Notes under the pieces: model-generated
The model's input: the letters and a program-made list of their open reading frames with translations, nothing else
The model's database searches: none
What the model was told of the DNA's origin: nothing
Made by a program: the position numbers and the translations under genes
In this document: piece after piece, positions 42,350-50,943 of the stretch
Layout of the letters: each line of letters begins with the position of its first letter
Numbering within the stretch: position 1 is the stretch's first letter
Origin: Salipiger thiooxidans
Lineage (GTDB): Bacteria > Pseudomonadota > Alphaproteobacteria > Rhodobacterales > Rhodobacteraceae
Direction: 5' to 3'
Assembly (NCBI RefSeq): GCF_900102075.1
Contig: NZ_FNAV01000001.1
Span: forward strand, 124,001 to 188,000
DNA length: 64,000 nt

Positions 42350-43320
42350 AGTTTTCCCCTGTCCATTTCGCGCGACAGCCGCCACAGCAGGTAGGGCGCG
42401 CCGAGGATGCCGGTCATCACGCCGACCGGAAGCTGGATGCCCGGCAGCGCCGAGCGGGCGACGAGATCGGCGAGCATCAGCACCAGCGCTCCGGCCCCCG
42501 CCGCCGCGAGCAACCGCCCCGCGACGCTGGTGGCACCGGTGATGCGCGCGCCCAGCGGACCCGACATCAGCGCCACGAAGGGCACCGGCCCGGCCACGGC
42601 GACGCCGGTCGCGGCGAGCAGCACGCCGGTCGCGGCAAGACCGCGGCGCACAGCCTCGACCCGCAGGCCGAGCCCGGCGGCGAGGTCGTCGCCAAGTTCC
42701 AGCGTCTCGAGCAGCCGCGCCTGCCCCAGCGCCGCCAGCAGCAGCGCTGCGCCCGGCAGCCAGACCTGCGCCACATGGCCCCAGTCGCGCGCCGCGAGCG
42801 AGCCGGTGACCCAGCGCTGCGCCTCGGCGGCCTCGGCCTGCGGCAGCAGCGTCATCAGGAAGTTCGACAGCGCCGAGGTGAAGAACCCCATGCCGAGCCC
42901 CACGAGGATGATCGAGAGCGGCGGCGTGCGGTGGCCCCTGCGCCAGGCGATGCCGGTGACCAGCAGCGCGGCGAGGATGCCCCCGGCGGCGGCCACCAGC
43001 GGCATCGGTGCCACGAGGCCGAAGGCGATGGAGACCACCACCGCAAGCCCCGCGCCCGAGGTGAAGCCGAGGATGTCGGGCGCCGCCAGAGGGTTGCGGA
43101 AGAGCGTCTGGAACAGCGCCCCCGAAAGCCCGAGCACGGCGCCGGCGCCAAGCGCGGTGCCCACGCGCGGGCCGCGGATGGTGCCGATCATCAGCGCCGC
43201 CGGCCCCTCGCCGGTCACCAGCCCCTGCCAGAGCGCACCGGGCGCCAGCGCCACCTGCCCCCAGAGCAGCCCGGCCACGGAGCCCGCGACCAGCAGGATG
43301 ATCAGCAGGGCGCCCCTCAC
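42346..43320 (-). CDS. Iron-siderophore ABC transporter permease, second subunit
   Basis: A 324-residue FecCD-family permease with about ten helices. Family motifs: GTIRGPRVGTALGAGAVLGL, QTLFRNPLAAPDILGFTSGA, and near the end VARSALPGIQLPVGVMTGIL. The GTG start (43320) overlaps the stop of the preceding permease (GTGA), and no better start exists. Together with the other permease it forms a heterodimeric channel. Confidence 0.93.
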   Translation of the reverse strand: MRGALLIILLVAGSVAGLLWGQVALAPGALWQGLVTGEGPAALMIGTIRGPRVGTALGAGAVLGLSGALFQTLFRNPLAAPDILGFTSGAGLAVVVSIAFGLVAPMPLVAAAGGILAALLVTGIAWRRGHRTPPLSIILVGLGMGFFTSALSNFLMTLLPQAEAAEAQRWVTGSLAARDWGHVAQVWLPGAALLLAALGQARLLETLELGDDLAAGLGLRVEAVRRGLAATGVLLAATGVAVAGPVPFVALMSGPLGARITGATSVAGRLLAAAGAGALVLMLADLVARSALPGIQLPVGVMTGILGAPYLLWRLSREMDRGKL

Positions 43321-44300
43321 GTGGCCGCCCCCGGGCGGATGCGGCGCGCGATCCACAGGAACACCGGCCCGCCGATCAGCGCGGTCATGATGCCGGCGCG
43401 GATCTCGGAGGGGGCCATGAGCAGCCGTCCCAGCGTGTCGGCAAAGGTCAGAAGCGCCGCCCCCGCCATGGCCGAGACCACCATCTCGGCCCGCAGGTTG
43501 TGGCCGCTCACCAGCCGCGCCAGCGGCGGCACCATGAGCCCGAGAAAGGCGATGGGCCCGGCCACGGCCACGGCGGCGCCGGTGGTCAGCGTGACCACCA
43601 GCAGCGCCCCGGCCTGCACCCGCCGCGGGTGGGTGCCGAGCCCGCGCGACAGCGCCCCGCCGAGCGACAGCGCCTCGATGCGCGGCGCGATGACCAGTGC
43701 GATGATCCCGCCGAGCGCGGCCACCGCCGCCATTGCCCCCAGCGGCCGGGTGGTCGCCTGAGTCAGCGAGCCCGCGACCCAGAAGCGGAACACGTCCAGC
43801 GTCTCCTGCCGCACCAGCGCCACCGCCGAGACCAGCGACAGCAGCAGCGCGTTCAGCGCCGCCCCTGCCAGCGTCAGCCGCACCGGACCCACGTCGCCGC
43901 GCAGGCCTCCGCCCAGCGCGAAGACCGCGATCGAGGCCAGCGCCGCGCCGGGAAAGGACAGAAGCGCGACCATCGCCTCGTCCGAACGGCCGAGCAGAGA
44001 GGTCCCGAGCAGCAGCGCGAAGGCAGCACCGGCGTTGACCCCGAGGATGCCCGGATCCGCCAGCGGGTTGCGGGTGAGCGCCTGCATCACCGTGCCCGCG
44101 ACGCCCAGCGCCGCGCCCGCGATGATCCCCGCCATCAGCCGCGGCAGCCGCACCGCCACCAGCGTCACATGCGCCGGGTCGGACGGATCGAAGGCGAGAA
44201 GCGCGTCGAGATAGACCGAGGGCGCAAGCGCGCGCGCGCCGATGGTCAGCGACCCCAGCGCGCAGAGCACGAGCACGACTGCCACCCAGAGCATCCGCAT
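43317..44300 (-). CDS. Iron-siderophore ABC transporter permease, first subunit
   Basis: A 327-residue FecCD-family permease. Motifs: VRLPRLMAGIIAGAALGVAG, QALTRNPLADPGILGVNAGA, AVAGPIAFLGLMVPPLARL and the C-terminal APSEIRAGIMTALIGGPVFL. The ATG shares its A with the stop of the binding-protein gene (TGATG), so translation is coupled. About ten helices are expected. Confidence 0.94.
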   Translation of the reverse strand: MRMLWVAVVLVLCALGSLTIGARALAPSVYLDALLAFDPSDPAHVTLVAVRLPRLMAGIIAGAALGVAGTVMQALTRNPLADPGILGVNAGAAFALLLGTSLLGRSDEAMVALLSFPGAALASIAVFALGGGLRGDVGPVRLTLAGAALNALLLSLVSAVALVRQETLDVFRFWVAGSLTQATTRPLGAMAAVAALGGIIALVIAPRIEALSLGGALSRGLGTHPRRVQAGALLVVTLTTGAAVAVAGPIAFLGLMVPPLARLVSGHNLRAEMVVSAMAGAALLTFADTLGRLLMAPSEIRAGIMTALIGGPVFLWIARRIRPGAAT

Positions 44301-45322
44301 CAGGGGGCGAGACCCGCCTTCGCGGCCGAGGGCACCACGGTCGCGGGGTTGCCGTCGAGCGCAAGCGCGAAGGGCTCCTCGAGCCGCTCGAGCGCGTAGG
44401 GCAGCGACAGCACGCTGCCAAAGGACATGTCGCCGGCGATCAGCTCGTCGGCAAAGACCTCGCGGCCCTCGGCATAGGCGCCGAGCGTGCGCCGCATCGC
44501 CAGCGCCACCAGATCCGCTGCGCGCTCGGCCGACGAGATCCAGACCAGCAGGTCGGCGTCGATGGGCGACAGGTCCTCGGGCGAGAGCGTGGTGTAGAAG
44601 CCGTCGATGGCGGCGGTCTCGGCCAGTGCGTCGGGGGCGCGGAAACCGAGCTCCCGCAGGAAGCGCGCGCGGGTGTCCTCGGCCATGAAGGCGCCGGTCT
44701 GACCGCCATCATGCCAGGCGGCGACGGCGGTGCGCCCGGCCCAGTCCGGATGCCGGTCGCGGGCCGCGGCGAACGTGGTCTCGACACCCGAAATCAGCGC
44801 TTCGGCCTTGTCCTCCATGCCCAGCGCCCGTCCGACGGTGCGGGTCTCGGACTGCCATGGCGTGCCGTAGGTCGAGAACTCCTCGGACTGCATCAGCACC
44901 GGCGCGATCTGGCTCAGCATCGCGTATTCCGCCTGAGAGATGCCCGACCCGGTGCCGAGGATCAGGTCCGGGGCAAGGCTGGCGACGGTCTCGATCGAGA
45001 CCTCGCCGGTCATCATCACGGGCTTGGCCTCGCCGAGGTAGGGCTGCGCCCAGGGCCAGACCCCGTAGGCGTAGTCGCCGTACCAGTAGCGCGTACCCAC
45101 CGGAGCCACGCCGAAGGCCAGCACCGTGTCATGGGTGTTGTAGCCCAGCGAGACCACCCGCCGCGCCGGGCGCTCGAGCACCGTCTCGCCGTAGGCATGC
45201 ACGAAGCGCAGGCCGCTCGCCTGTGCCATTGCCGCGGGCGCGGCCAGCAGCGAGCCGGCTCCGGCGAGAAGGCCCCGGCGGCTGATCCGCGACGGGGCTT
45301 TGGGGGTGTGGGCCGAGCTCAA
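44300..45322 (-). CDS. Iron-siderophore ABC transporter substrate-binding protein
   Basis: A 340-residue class III periplasmic binding protein. The N-terminus has a twin-arginine-like signal (SRISRRGLLAGAGSLLAAP). The binding core contains RRVVSLGYNTHDTVLAFG, LAPDLILGTGSGIS and VGRALGMEDKAEALI. The TTG start at 45322 is the only one that retains the signal, and GAGGAGAG lies before it. It delivers ferric siderophore from the TonB receptor to the FecCD-type permeases. Confidence 0.9.
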   Translation of the reverse strand: MSSAHTPKAPSRISRRGLLAGAGSLLAAPAAMAQASGLRFVHAYGETVLERPARRVVSLGYNTHDTVLAFGVAPVGTRYWYGDYAYGVWPWAQPYLGEAKPVMMTGEVSIETVASLAPDLILGTGSGISQAEYAMLSQIAPVLMQSEEFSTYGTPWQSETRTVGRALGMEDKAEALISGVETTFAAARDRHPDWAGRTAVAAWHDGGQTGAFMAEDTRARFLRELGFRAPDALAETAAIDGFYTTLSPEDLSPIDADLLVWISSAERAADLVALAMRRTLGAYAEGREVFADELIAGDMSFGSVLSLPYALERLEEPFALALDGNPATVVPSAAKAGLAP

Positions 45323-45395
45323 GGCATCTCTCCTCTGGCGTCTCTGGCATCTGCGGCGAGGGAGAGGGGCACCGGGTGCGGTGCCCCCTTCCGGG

Positions 45396-47507
45396 TCACC
45401 ACTTGTATTTCAGCGAGGCGCGGATGGTGCGGCTGTCGCCGTAGTATTCCGTTCCGTAGTAGTTGGTCGTGACGTATTCCTTGTCGAAGAGGTTCGACAC
45501 GTTCATCGTCAGGTCGATGTCATCTGTGAGCGCGTATCCCAGCGCCGCGTCGACCAGAGTGTAGCTGTCCACGTCCACGGTGTTGGCATCGTCTCCCCAG
45601 GTCTGGCCGACGAAGCGCACGCCAAGGCCCAGCGTCAGGTCGCCGCGCCGCCCGGCACCGGGGATGGTATAGTCGGCCCAGAGCGAGGCGATCTGCTCGG
45701 GCACCCGCGCGGGGCGGTTGCCGTCGTTGCCCGAGATGCCGTCCTCGAGGATCTCGGCGTCCCAGTAGGAATAGGCGGCGGTCATGTTCAGGCGCTCGTT
45801 GAGCGCGACCTTGCCCTCGAGCTCGATGCCGCGCACGCCGATCTCGCCCACCTGCCGCTGCACGGTCGGGCTCACGTAGGTGTTCACGTTGGTCTGGGTG
45901 AGGTCGAAGATCGCCGCGGTGAAGAGCGCGTTCATGCCCTCGGGGCGGTACTTCATGCCGATCTCGTACTGCCGGCCCTCCTTGGCGTCCTCGGTCAGGT
46001 CCCAGACGTTGGGTTCGAAGCTCTCGGAGTAGTTGCCGTAGAAAGATAAGTTCGGCGTCGCCTTGTAGGTCAGCCCGACCCGCTTGGTGAGCGCGGTGAA
46101 GGTCTCGTCCTCGGTGCTGCCGGTGCCCGGGTAGCGGATCGACACGTCGGCGAGGTCGTAGCGCAGCCCGAAGGTCGCGATCCACTGCTCGGCGAAGGTC
46201 AGCTCTTCCTGCAGGTAGATCGACTTGGTGGTCTGCTCGGGCTCCCAGTCGACGTAGTCGTAGAGCGTCAGGCAGGAGCGGCCGCAATACGAGATGTCGT
46301 TGATGTCGATGCCGTCGGCGGTGCCGGATTTCGCCACCTCGTCGACCTTGATCCAGGTGTATTCGAGGCCGAGCAGGGTCTTGCTCTTCACGTTGCCGAA
46401 CTGCGCATCGTACTGCAGCTGGTTGTCCCAGGCGAACTGCTCGCTGTCGGAGTTGACGGCAAAGGACGAGCGGTCGAGGGACGGGTCGAGCTGGGCGCCG
46501 TAGACCTGCTCGTATTCCATCTCGAACCAGCCGTAGCGGGCGTTCGAGCGGACCTTCAGCCCGTTGCCGAAATCGTGGCGCAGGGCGAAGCCGAGGTTCT
46601 TCTCGATGGTGTTGAGCTCGTTGAAGTCGGGCTCGCCGAGGAAGGTGTCGATGTCGAGATCGGCGCCCTCGGGGAAGCCGGTGCCGGGCACGCCGTCGCG
46701 GTCGTTGTAATTGGCGAAGAAGGTCAGCTCGGTGGCGTCGCTCGGGCGGTAGGAGAGCGCGAGCCCGAGGTACGTCCGGTCATCGCCGGAATGGTCGTAG
46801 GAATAGGCCCCGTCTTGCCACTTTGCGGTGACGCGGTAGCTCCATTTCTTGTTCTGGCCGAGCACGTCGCCAAAATCGGTGCCGATCTCGCTGTAATCCT
46901 CGCCCACCGTGGTGTGGACCTCGCCGAAGCGATAGAACTTCGGCGCCTTGGTGACCTGGTTCACCAGCCCGCCCGGCGCGTTGAGCCCGAAGAGCGCCGA
47001 GTTCGCCCCCTTGAGCACCTCGACCCGCTCGAAGGCGTAGGGTTCGCTGCGCGAGAAGGTCCAGCCGAAGCCCCGCACCGGCAGCCCGTCGCGGAAGGTG
47101 CCCATGGAGAGCTCGTCGAAGCCGCGGATGCGGTAGGCGTCGTAGCGGTCGTCGGCGCCCCACTCGTCCACCGTCACGCCGGCGGTGTAGGCGAGGATGT
47201 CCTGCAGGTTCCCGGCGCCCCGGGTCTCGATTTCCTTCTGGGTAATGACAGAAACCGAGGCGGCGCTGTCCATGATGTCGGTGTCGGTCTTCGAGCCGGT
47301 GGACTCGGTGCCGGCCACCAGCGTCTCGCTGTCGCCCCCGGTGGCGACGTAGAGCGTGCCGAGATCCTCGTAGGCGGTCTGCGCGAGCGCGGCGGCGGGC
47401 AGGATCAGCGCGGTGCAGGAGAGCAGCACCGGCAGGGCGGCGCGTCGGCTGCAGGGAAAACACGAGAAAAGCGCGACGGGACGCGCTTGGGCGGGCAGAT
47501 GCGACAT
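45396..47507 (-). CDS. TonB-dependent siderophore receptor
   Basis: A 703-residue outer-membrane receptor. A long signal region (to about ALAQ, residue 44) is followed by the plug domain (about 75-190) with DSAASVSVITQKEIETRGAG, IRGFDE and EVLKGANSALFGLNAPGGLV. The 22-strand barrel ends YGDSRTIRASLKYKW with the terminal aromatic. An SYCGRSC pair lies in an extracellular loop. It resembles the FhuE/FpvA/FoxA class that takes up ferric hydroxamate or mixed siderophores. It is the first gene of the uptake operon. I did not find a convincing Fur, Irr or RirA box upstream. Confidence 0.94.
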   Translation of the reverse strand: MSHLPAQARPVALFSCFPCSRRAALPVLLSCTALILPAAALAQTAYEDLGTLYVATGGDSETLVAGTESTGSKTDTDIMDSAASVSVITQKEIETRGAGNLQDILAYTAGVTVDEWGADDRYDAYRIRGFDELSMGTFRDGLPVRGFGWTFSRSEPYAFERVEVLKGANSALFGLNAPGGLVNQVTKAPKFYRFGEVHTTVGEDYSEIGTDFGDVLGQNKKWSYRVTAKWQDGAYSYDHSGDDRTYLGLALSYRPSDATELTFFANYNDRDGVPGTGFPEGADLDIDTFLGEPDFNELNTIEKNLGFALRHDFGNGLKVRSNARYGWFEMEYEQVYGAQLDPSLDRSSFAVNSDSEQFAWDNQLQYDAQFGNVKSKTLLGLEYTWIKVDEVAKSGTADGIDINDISYCGRSCLTLYDYVDWEPEQTTKSIYLQEELTFAEQWIATFGLRYDLADVSIRYPGTGSTEDETFTALTKRVGLTYKATPNLSFYGNYSESFEPNVWDLTEDAKEGRQYEIGMKYRPEGMNALFTAAIFDLTQTNVNTYVSPTVQRQVGEIGVRGIELEGKVALNERLNMTAAYSYWDAEILEDGISGNDGNRPARVPEQIASLWADYTIPGAGRRGDLTLGLGVRFVGQTWGDDANTVDVDSYTLVDAALGYALTDDIDLTMNVSNLFDKEYVTTNYYGTEYYGDSRTIRASLKYKW

Positions 47508-47747
47508 GTGGTCGGAGTCCAGCGTTCGGGGGGTGAGGGTCCGGCTGGGCCCGCGGGCAAGCGCTCGCAACACGGGATAGTCTGGCGGGACGAATGGGCC
47601 AATACCCGAGTCTTTTACCAAGTTACTGCGGAATGAAAAGCAGGTCGTGGAAATGCGGGGGCCGACGATGTGTCATTCCTGCACCGTGCCCCTTGCAAGG
47701 GCGCTGTCAGCGCGCCCTTCTGTGGCTGTCTTCGCGTGCCGGTGGGC

Positions 47748-48086
47748 TCAGTGCGGCGTCGTCGCGTCGCCGTCTTGCGCGTCGTTCTCGTCGGGCGGGA
47801 CGGTGGCCGCGTAGAGTGCCCCCAGCAGCAGCGCCGGGGTCAGAAGCCAGGCGAAGATCGCAAGCACCACCCCGCCGCACGCCGCCCAGACCGTGATGCC
47901 GGTGGCGATGCCGAGCCCGCCGAAGGCCGATGCGATGCCGAAGCCCGCGCCGCGCGGCAGGGCGCGTCTTGCCTCACGGGGCTCCTCGTCAGACGCCGAC
48001 GATCCCCGACCCTTGGGGCCGCTGGTCACCTCGCAAAGACCTGTGACAGCCACAGGCGGGGTCCTGGAAAAACGTGCTTCGGACAT
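47748..48086 (-). CDS. Small membrane protein of unknown function
   Basis: A 112-residue protein with a polar N-terminal 50 residues, two hydrophobic segments (about 52-72 and 76-94) and an acidic tail (PPDENDAQDGDATTPH). The ATG at 48086 is set by GAAGGG upstream. A GTG nine bases earlier is possible. It lies between the Rrf2 gene and the siderophore receptor on the same strand and may belong with iron uptake. The family is not recognised. Confidence 0.6.
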   Translation of the reverse strand: MSEARFSRTPPVAVTGLCEVTSGPKGRGSSASDEEPREARRALPRGAGFGIASAFGGLGIATGITVWAACGGVVLAIFAWLLTPALLLGALYAATVPPDENDAQDGDATTPH

Positions 48087-48195
48087 CTGGGGCACCCTTC
48101 GTGTTCGCTACAACCTCACAATAACACAAAACACCAGTGATATAGTCGTCTTTTGGTAGCATGGCCCGTTCGTTGTACACGGCCCGCTTGGAAAA

Positions 48196-48684
48196 TCATT
48201 CTCCTGCAATCTCGTCCGGGGCCGCGTTCCTTGCGGCTCCGGGCTCACCGAGCGCCTTGCCCGCAGCCACCGGGTCGCGCAGCAGGTCCTGCAATGTCAG
48301 CGACTCGATCAGCAGCAGGTAGCTCCAGAAGATTTCGCCGAAGACCCGGCGGAGCTGGCAGGTTTCCTCGTCGTCACAATCCTCGCAGCGCCGGTAAGAG
48401 CGGCGCGACAGGCAGGGCAGCGGCGCGATGGGGCCGTCGATCTGTTGCAGGAGCTCGCCCAGCGACACCTTCGACGGCTCGCGGATCAGGAAGTACCCCC
48501 CTGCCCGGCCCCGGCGCGCGCCGAGATAGCCCGCCTTGCGCAGATCCAGAAGAATATGCTCGAGGAATCGCTTCGGCGCGCCGGAGCGCTGCGAGACCTC
48601 TTCGATGGTCAGCGCCGCGCCCTTTTCGAGCGCCCCGAGCGTCATCAGCGATTTCAACGCATATTTGGTCTTCTGGGTGATCAT
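48196..48684 (-). CDS. Rrf2-family regulator with cysteine cluster
   Basis: A 162-residue regulator. The winged helix covers 1-80 (MITQKTKYALKSLMTLGALE, SGAPKRFLEHILLDLRKAGY, RRGRAGGYFL). Cysteines at 91, 100, 103 and 109 could hold an iron-sulfur cluster, as in RirA (which uses three cysteines in this region) or NsrR/IscR. RirA controls iron uptake in rhizobia. Here a siderophore operon follows on the same strand, so iron sensing is plausible, but sulfur/cysteine control is an alternative. It is divergent from an Lrp-type gene across an AT-rich gap. Confidence 0.88.
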   Translation of the reverse strand: MITQKTKYALKSLMTLGALEKGAALTIEEVSQRSGAPKRFLEHILLDLRKAGYLGARRGRAGGYFLIREPSKVSLGELLQQIDGPIAPLPCLSRRSYRRCEDCDDEETCQLRRVFGEIFWSYLLLIESLTLQDLLRDPVAAGKALGEPGAARNAAPDEIAGE

Positions 48685-48810
48685 ATCACGAGTAAATCAC
48701 CAAATTCGTGGCTGGAGAAGTCGTCATTTAGTTAATTCACGATAAACTCGGTAGACTTATTGTTAATTTGAGGCATCCTCGGAGCACCGACACGCAAACG
48801 AGGCTGACCG
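48685..48810. promoter_or_regulatory. AT-rich divergent promoter region of Rrf2 and Lrp genes
   Basis: A 126-base gap much richer in A and T than its surroundings. It holds AGTTAAT-tcacg-ATAAACT, a 7-bp dyad with one mismatch, and the segment TTATTGTTAATTTGAGG just before the Lrp leader. Lrp-type proteins favour such DNA. Exact start sites cannot be set. Confidence 0.45.
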
Positions 48811-49281
48811 ATGGAGCTGGACCGTATCGACCGCAAGATCCTTGCGACCCTCATGGCCGATGCCGCGACGCCGCTGGCGCGGCTCGCCGATCAGGTCGGG
48901 TTGTCGCAGACGCCGTGCTGGAAGCGCGTGCGTAAGCTGCAGGACGCGGGAATCATCCGCGGCCGGGTCGCGCTGGTCGACCCGGAGCGGCTGGGGCTGG
49001 GCCTGACCGTCTTCGCCGAGGTTTCGGCGCCCGAGCAGAGCGCCGACTGGCAGGCGCGCTTTGCCGAGGTGATCGCCGACATCCCCGAGGTGATGGAGGC
49101 CCACCAACTTGCGGGAAGCCACGACTACGCCCTGCGCATCGTGGTCCGCGACATGGCCGGTTTCGAACGCATCCGCAGCCGCATCACCGAGGCGATCCCG
49201 GTGCGCGGCCTCTCGGCCAGCTTCGCGCTGAAGCGGATCAAGTCCGAGACCGTGCTGCCGATCGACACCCGCTCGGCCTGA
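48811..49281 (+). CDS. Lrp/AsnC-family transcriptional regulator
   Basis: A 156-residue regulator. The N-terminal helix-turn-helix covers 1-60 (MELDRIDRKILATLMADA, LSQTPCWKRVRKLQDAGII) and the C-terminal RAM effector domain about 65-150 (PEVMEAHQLAGSHDYALRIV). Members respond to amino acids and form octamers. It is divergent from the Rrf2 gene. No amino-acid gene adjoins it. Confidence 0.94.
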   Translation: MELDRIDRKILATLMADAATPLARLADQVGLSQTPCWKRVRKLQDAGIIRGRVALVDPERLGLGLTVFAEVSAPEQSADWQARFAEVIADIPEVMEAHQLAGSHDYALRIVVRDMAGFERIRSRITEAIPVRGLSASFALKRIKSETVLPIDTRSA

Positions 49282-49417
49282 CGGGGACCGCCCCGTCGCA
49301 GGCATCGCGTGCCGGCTGGCGCTGCGGCACCTGCCGCCCCTGGCATCGCGCGGATTGCCGGACCGCACTCCCCGCCCTGCACGCCAAGATTGCAGGTGAG
49401 GTTTCTGCGGACACATC

Positions 49418-49625
49418 ATGTCGCGGCCCGAGGACGATCTGTTGCTGCTGCGAGGCGTCGCCCGGGGGACAGGGCGGCGATGCGTCGTCTGTACGAGCGT
49501 CACCACGACGCGCTCTGTGCCTTCATCCGGATGCACTGCGACCACGACACCACCGCGAGCGACGTGATGCACGACACCATGCTGCCGGTCAGGCGCTCGG
49601 CGGCGCTATTTCAGCAGGCGCAGCG
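49418..49625 (+). pseudogene. ECF sigma-factor remnant (region 2 only, frameshifted)
   Basis: The first frame reads MSRPEDDLLLLRGVARG. After one missing base in the G run at about 49468-49475, the next frame continues GDRAAMRRLYERHHDALCAF, then IRMHCDHDTTASDVMHDTML and RRSAALFQ. That is the sigma region 1/2 of a group-IV factor. Region 4 is absent, and the sequence stops resembling the family at FQQAQRG. It is convergent with an intact anti-sigma-like gene. Confidence 0.72.
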
Positions 49626-49633
49626 CGGTCCGG

Positions 49634-50209
49634 TCAGGGGCGGGAGACGGTGATCACCAGTTCGGGCCGCGCCCCCAACGCCGCTTCGGCGGCCTCGAGC
49701 GCCGCCGCGTCGGTGAAGCCCAGAGTGTAGAGCCCCGGCGCGCTCGGCCCGTCGACGAGCTTGGCGCCGGTCTCGCGCAGCAGCGCCGTGATCTCGACCA
49801 GCGTGGCGTCGTCGGTGAAGGCGACCAGCAGGGTCGGCGTCGCCACGATCTCGCTTGCCGGGACGAAACCGCCGGTCTCCGGCCCCGGGAGCTGCGGGAC
49901 CACGACGAATTGCCAGACCACCACCGTAGCGGCGACAATGCCCGCGACCCTGAGCAGCGCCAGCCCGCGGTTGTCGTTCGCGGCGCGGGGCGCGCGGTCG
50001 GCCTCGATGCTGTCCGAGAGCCGCGCCCGGCCGGTGCTGCGCGCGCCCTCGGGCACCGGCGTCGCCCCCAGCGCATCCGCCGCCGCCCGCATCGCCGCTC
50101 GCTCGGCCCGCAGGCCCGGTTCCCTGGCCAGCTCGTCCTCGAACGCCACGCGAGCGGCGGGCGAGAGGCGGCTCTGCATGCAGGCCAGTAGACGGTCGTC
50201 GCGGTTCAT
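49634..50209 (-). CDS. Anti-sigma-factor-like membrane protein
   Basis: A 191-residue protein. The cytoplasmic N-terminus (MNRDDRLLACMQSRLSPAAR, VAFEDELAREPGLRAERAAM) resembles anti-sigma domains of ECF systems. A single helix lies at about 85-105 (LALLRVAGIVAATVVVWQFV). The periplasmic part ends in a small ferredoxin-like fold (TLLVAFTDDATLVEITALLR, ALEAAEAALGARPELVI). GGGAGC precedes the ATG. The facing sigma gene is broken, so this protein may have lost its partner or serve another sigma factor. Confidence 0.7.
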   Translation of the reverse strand: MNRDDRLLACMQSRLSPAARVAFEDELAREPGLRAERAAMRAAADALGATPVPEGARSTGRARLSDSIEADRAPRAANDNRGLALLRVAGIVAATVVVWQFVVVPQLPGPETGGFVPASEIVATPTLLVAFTDDATLVEITALLRETGAKLVDGPSAPGLYTLGFTDAAALEAAEAALGARPELVITVSRP

Positions 50210-50235
50210 GGTTGCTCCCTTCCGGTTCATCTGCC

Positions 50236-50595
50236 TCATCCCAGAGTTCCCCCCGGAACAGAAGGGCCGAAACGCGCCACCGGCGGCGCTTTGCACATCC
50301 CTTCTGCAGCTTCGGTCACGCGACTGGCCCCGGGATCCTGCTGCGTCACCGCCGGGTCGGGCCCGGCCACATCGGTGATCTCGGGGACGTCGAAGCTGTC
50401 GGCGATCTCGACCTCCGCGCCGTTCAGGGGATTGTCGTCGCCGGTGCCGCCTGGCAGGTTGTCTTCGCCACCACCGCCGGTGAGCGTGCCGTTGCCCGCG
50501 CCGCCGTCTGTGACGTTGTCGCCCGCATCGCCCGCCAGCATGTCGCCCTGCGCCGGGCCGGTGAGGTTCTCGAAACCCGTGTCCCGGATCCGCAT
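50236..50595 (-). pseudogene. RTX (hemolysin-type calcium-binding) repeat remnant
   Basis: The leftward frame has FENLTGPAQGDMLAGDAGDN, VTDGGAGNGTLTGGGGEDNL and GGTGDDNPLNG, which are degenerate nine-residue GGxGxDxLx calcium-binding repeats. Several expected Asp and aliphatic positions are lost (GNGTL, NLPGG, NPLNG). The surrounding frame has no secretion or catalytic domain and no clear start. It is a scrap of a secreted RTX protein. Confidence 0.6.
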
Positions 50596-50860
50596 CAGGG
50601 CGTGGCGTCAAGCGCCGCTGCCTCGGGGAAGACGCCCGCGCCGTAGCCGATGTCGACCGCGCAGGTCTCGATGCGCTCTTCCAGCGCCGCGACCGCATCG
50701 ACGGTGTTGAAGACGACGCCCACCGTGTTCGGCAGCCGCTCGATGCGCGACGGCGCTCTGCGCGCGGGAGATGTTCGTGGAAGTGGCCGACCAGGTCCGG
50801 TGAGCACCATGGCGCGCTGCCGGTAGCGGCACAACGCCCCGACGCGCCTTGCCAACGGCC
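50596..50860. other. Unassigned short open frames, likely gene debris
   Basis: A leftward frame ends with SRIERLPNTVGVVFNTVDAV, then ALEERIETCAVDIGYGAGVF. The composition looks protein-like but I do not recognise it. Cysteine-desulfurase C-termini have a similar LPNT phrase, but the catalytic parts are absent. With the RTX and sigma remnants it forms a stretch of decayed DNA. Confidence 0.35.
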
Positions 50861-50898
50861 CCAAAAGAAACACCCCCGGCGCCACCGGCACCGGGGGG
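50861..50898 (-). terminator. Intrinsic terminator of the min operon
   Basis: Read leftward, an 11-bp stem (50887-50897 with 50873-50883, one G-U pair) and a three-base loop are followed by TGTTTCTTTT. It lies about 50 bases after the minE stop. A second hairpin (50913-50932) precedes it. Confidence 0.8.
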
Positions 50899-50912
50899 AC
50901 TGGATCTGCCAG

Positions 50913-50932
50913 GGCCCGCCTTGCGGCGGGCC
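50913..50932 (-). terminator. Hairpin after minE
   Basis: GGCCCGCC and GGCGGGCC form a perfect 8-bp stem around a four-base loop, 12 bases past minE. It probably protects the mRNA end ahead of the main terminator. Confidence 0.5.
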
Positions 50933-50943
50933 GTGTCGCCGGG

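Noticed and set aside
47508-47747. Fur, Irr or RirA box upstream of the TonB receptor
   Set aside because: No sequence close to the known consensus patterns was found. Iron control is inferred only from gene function.
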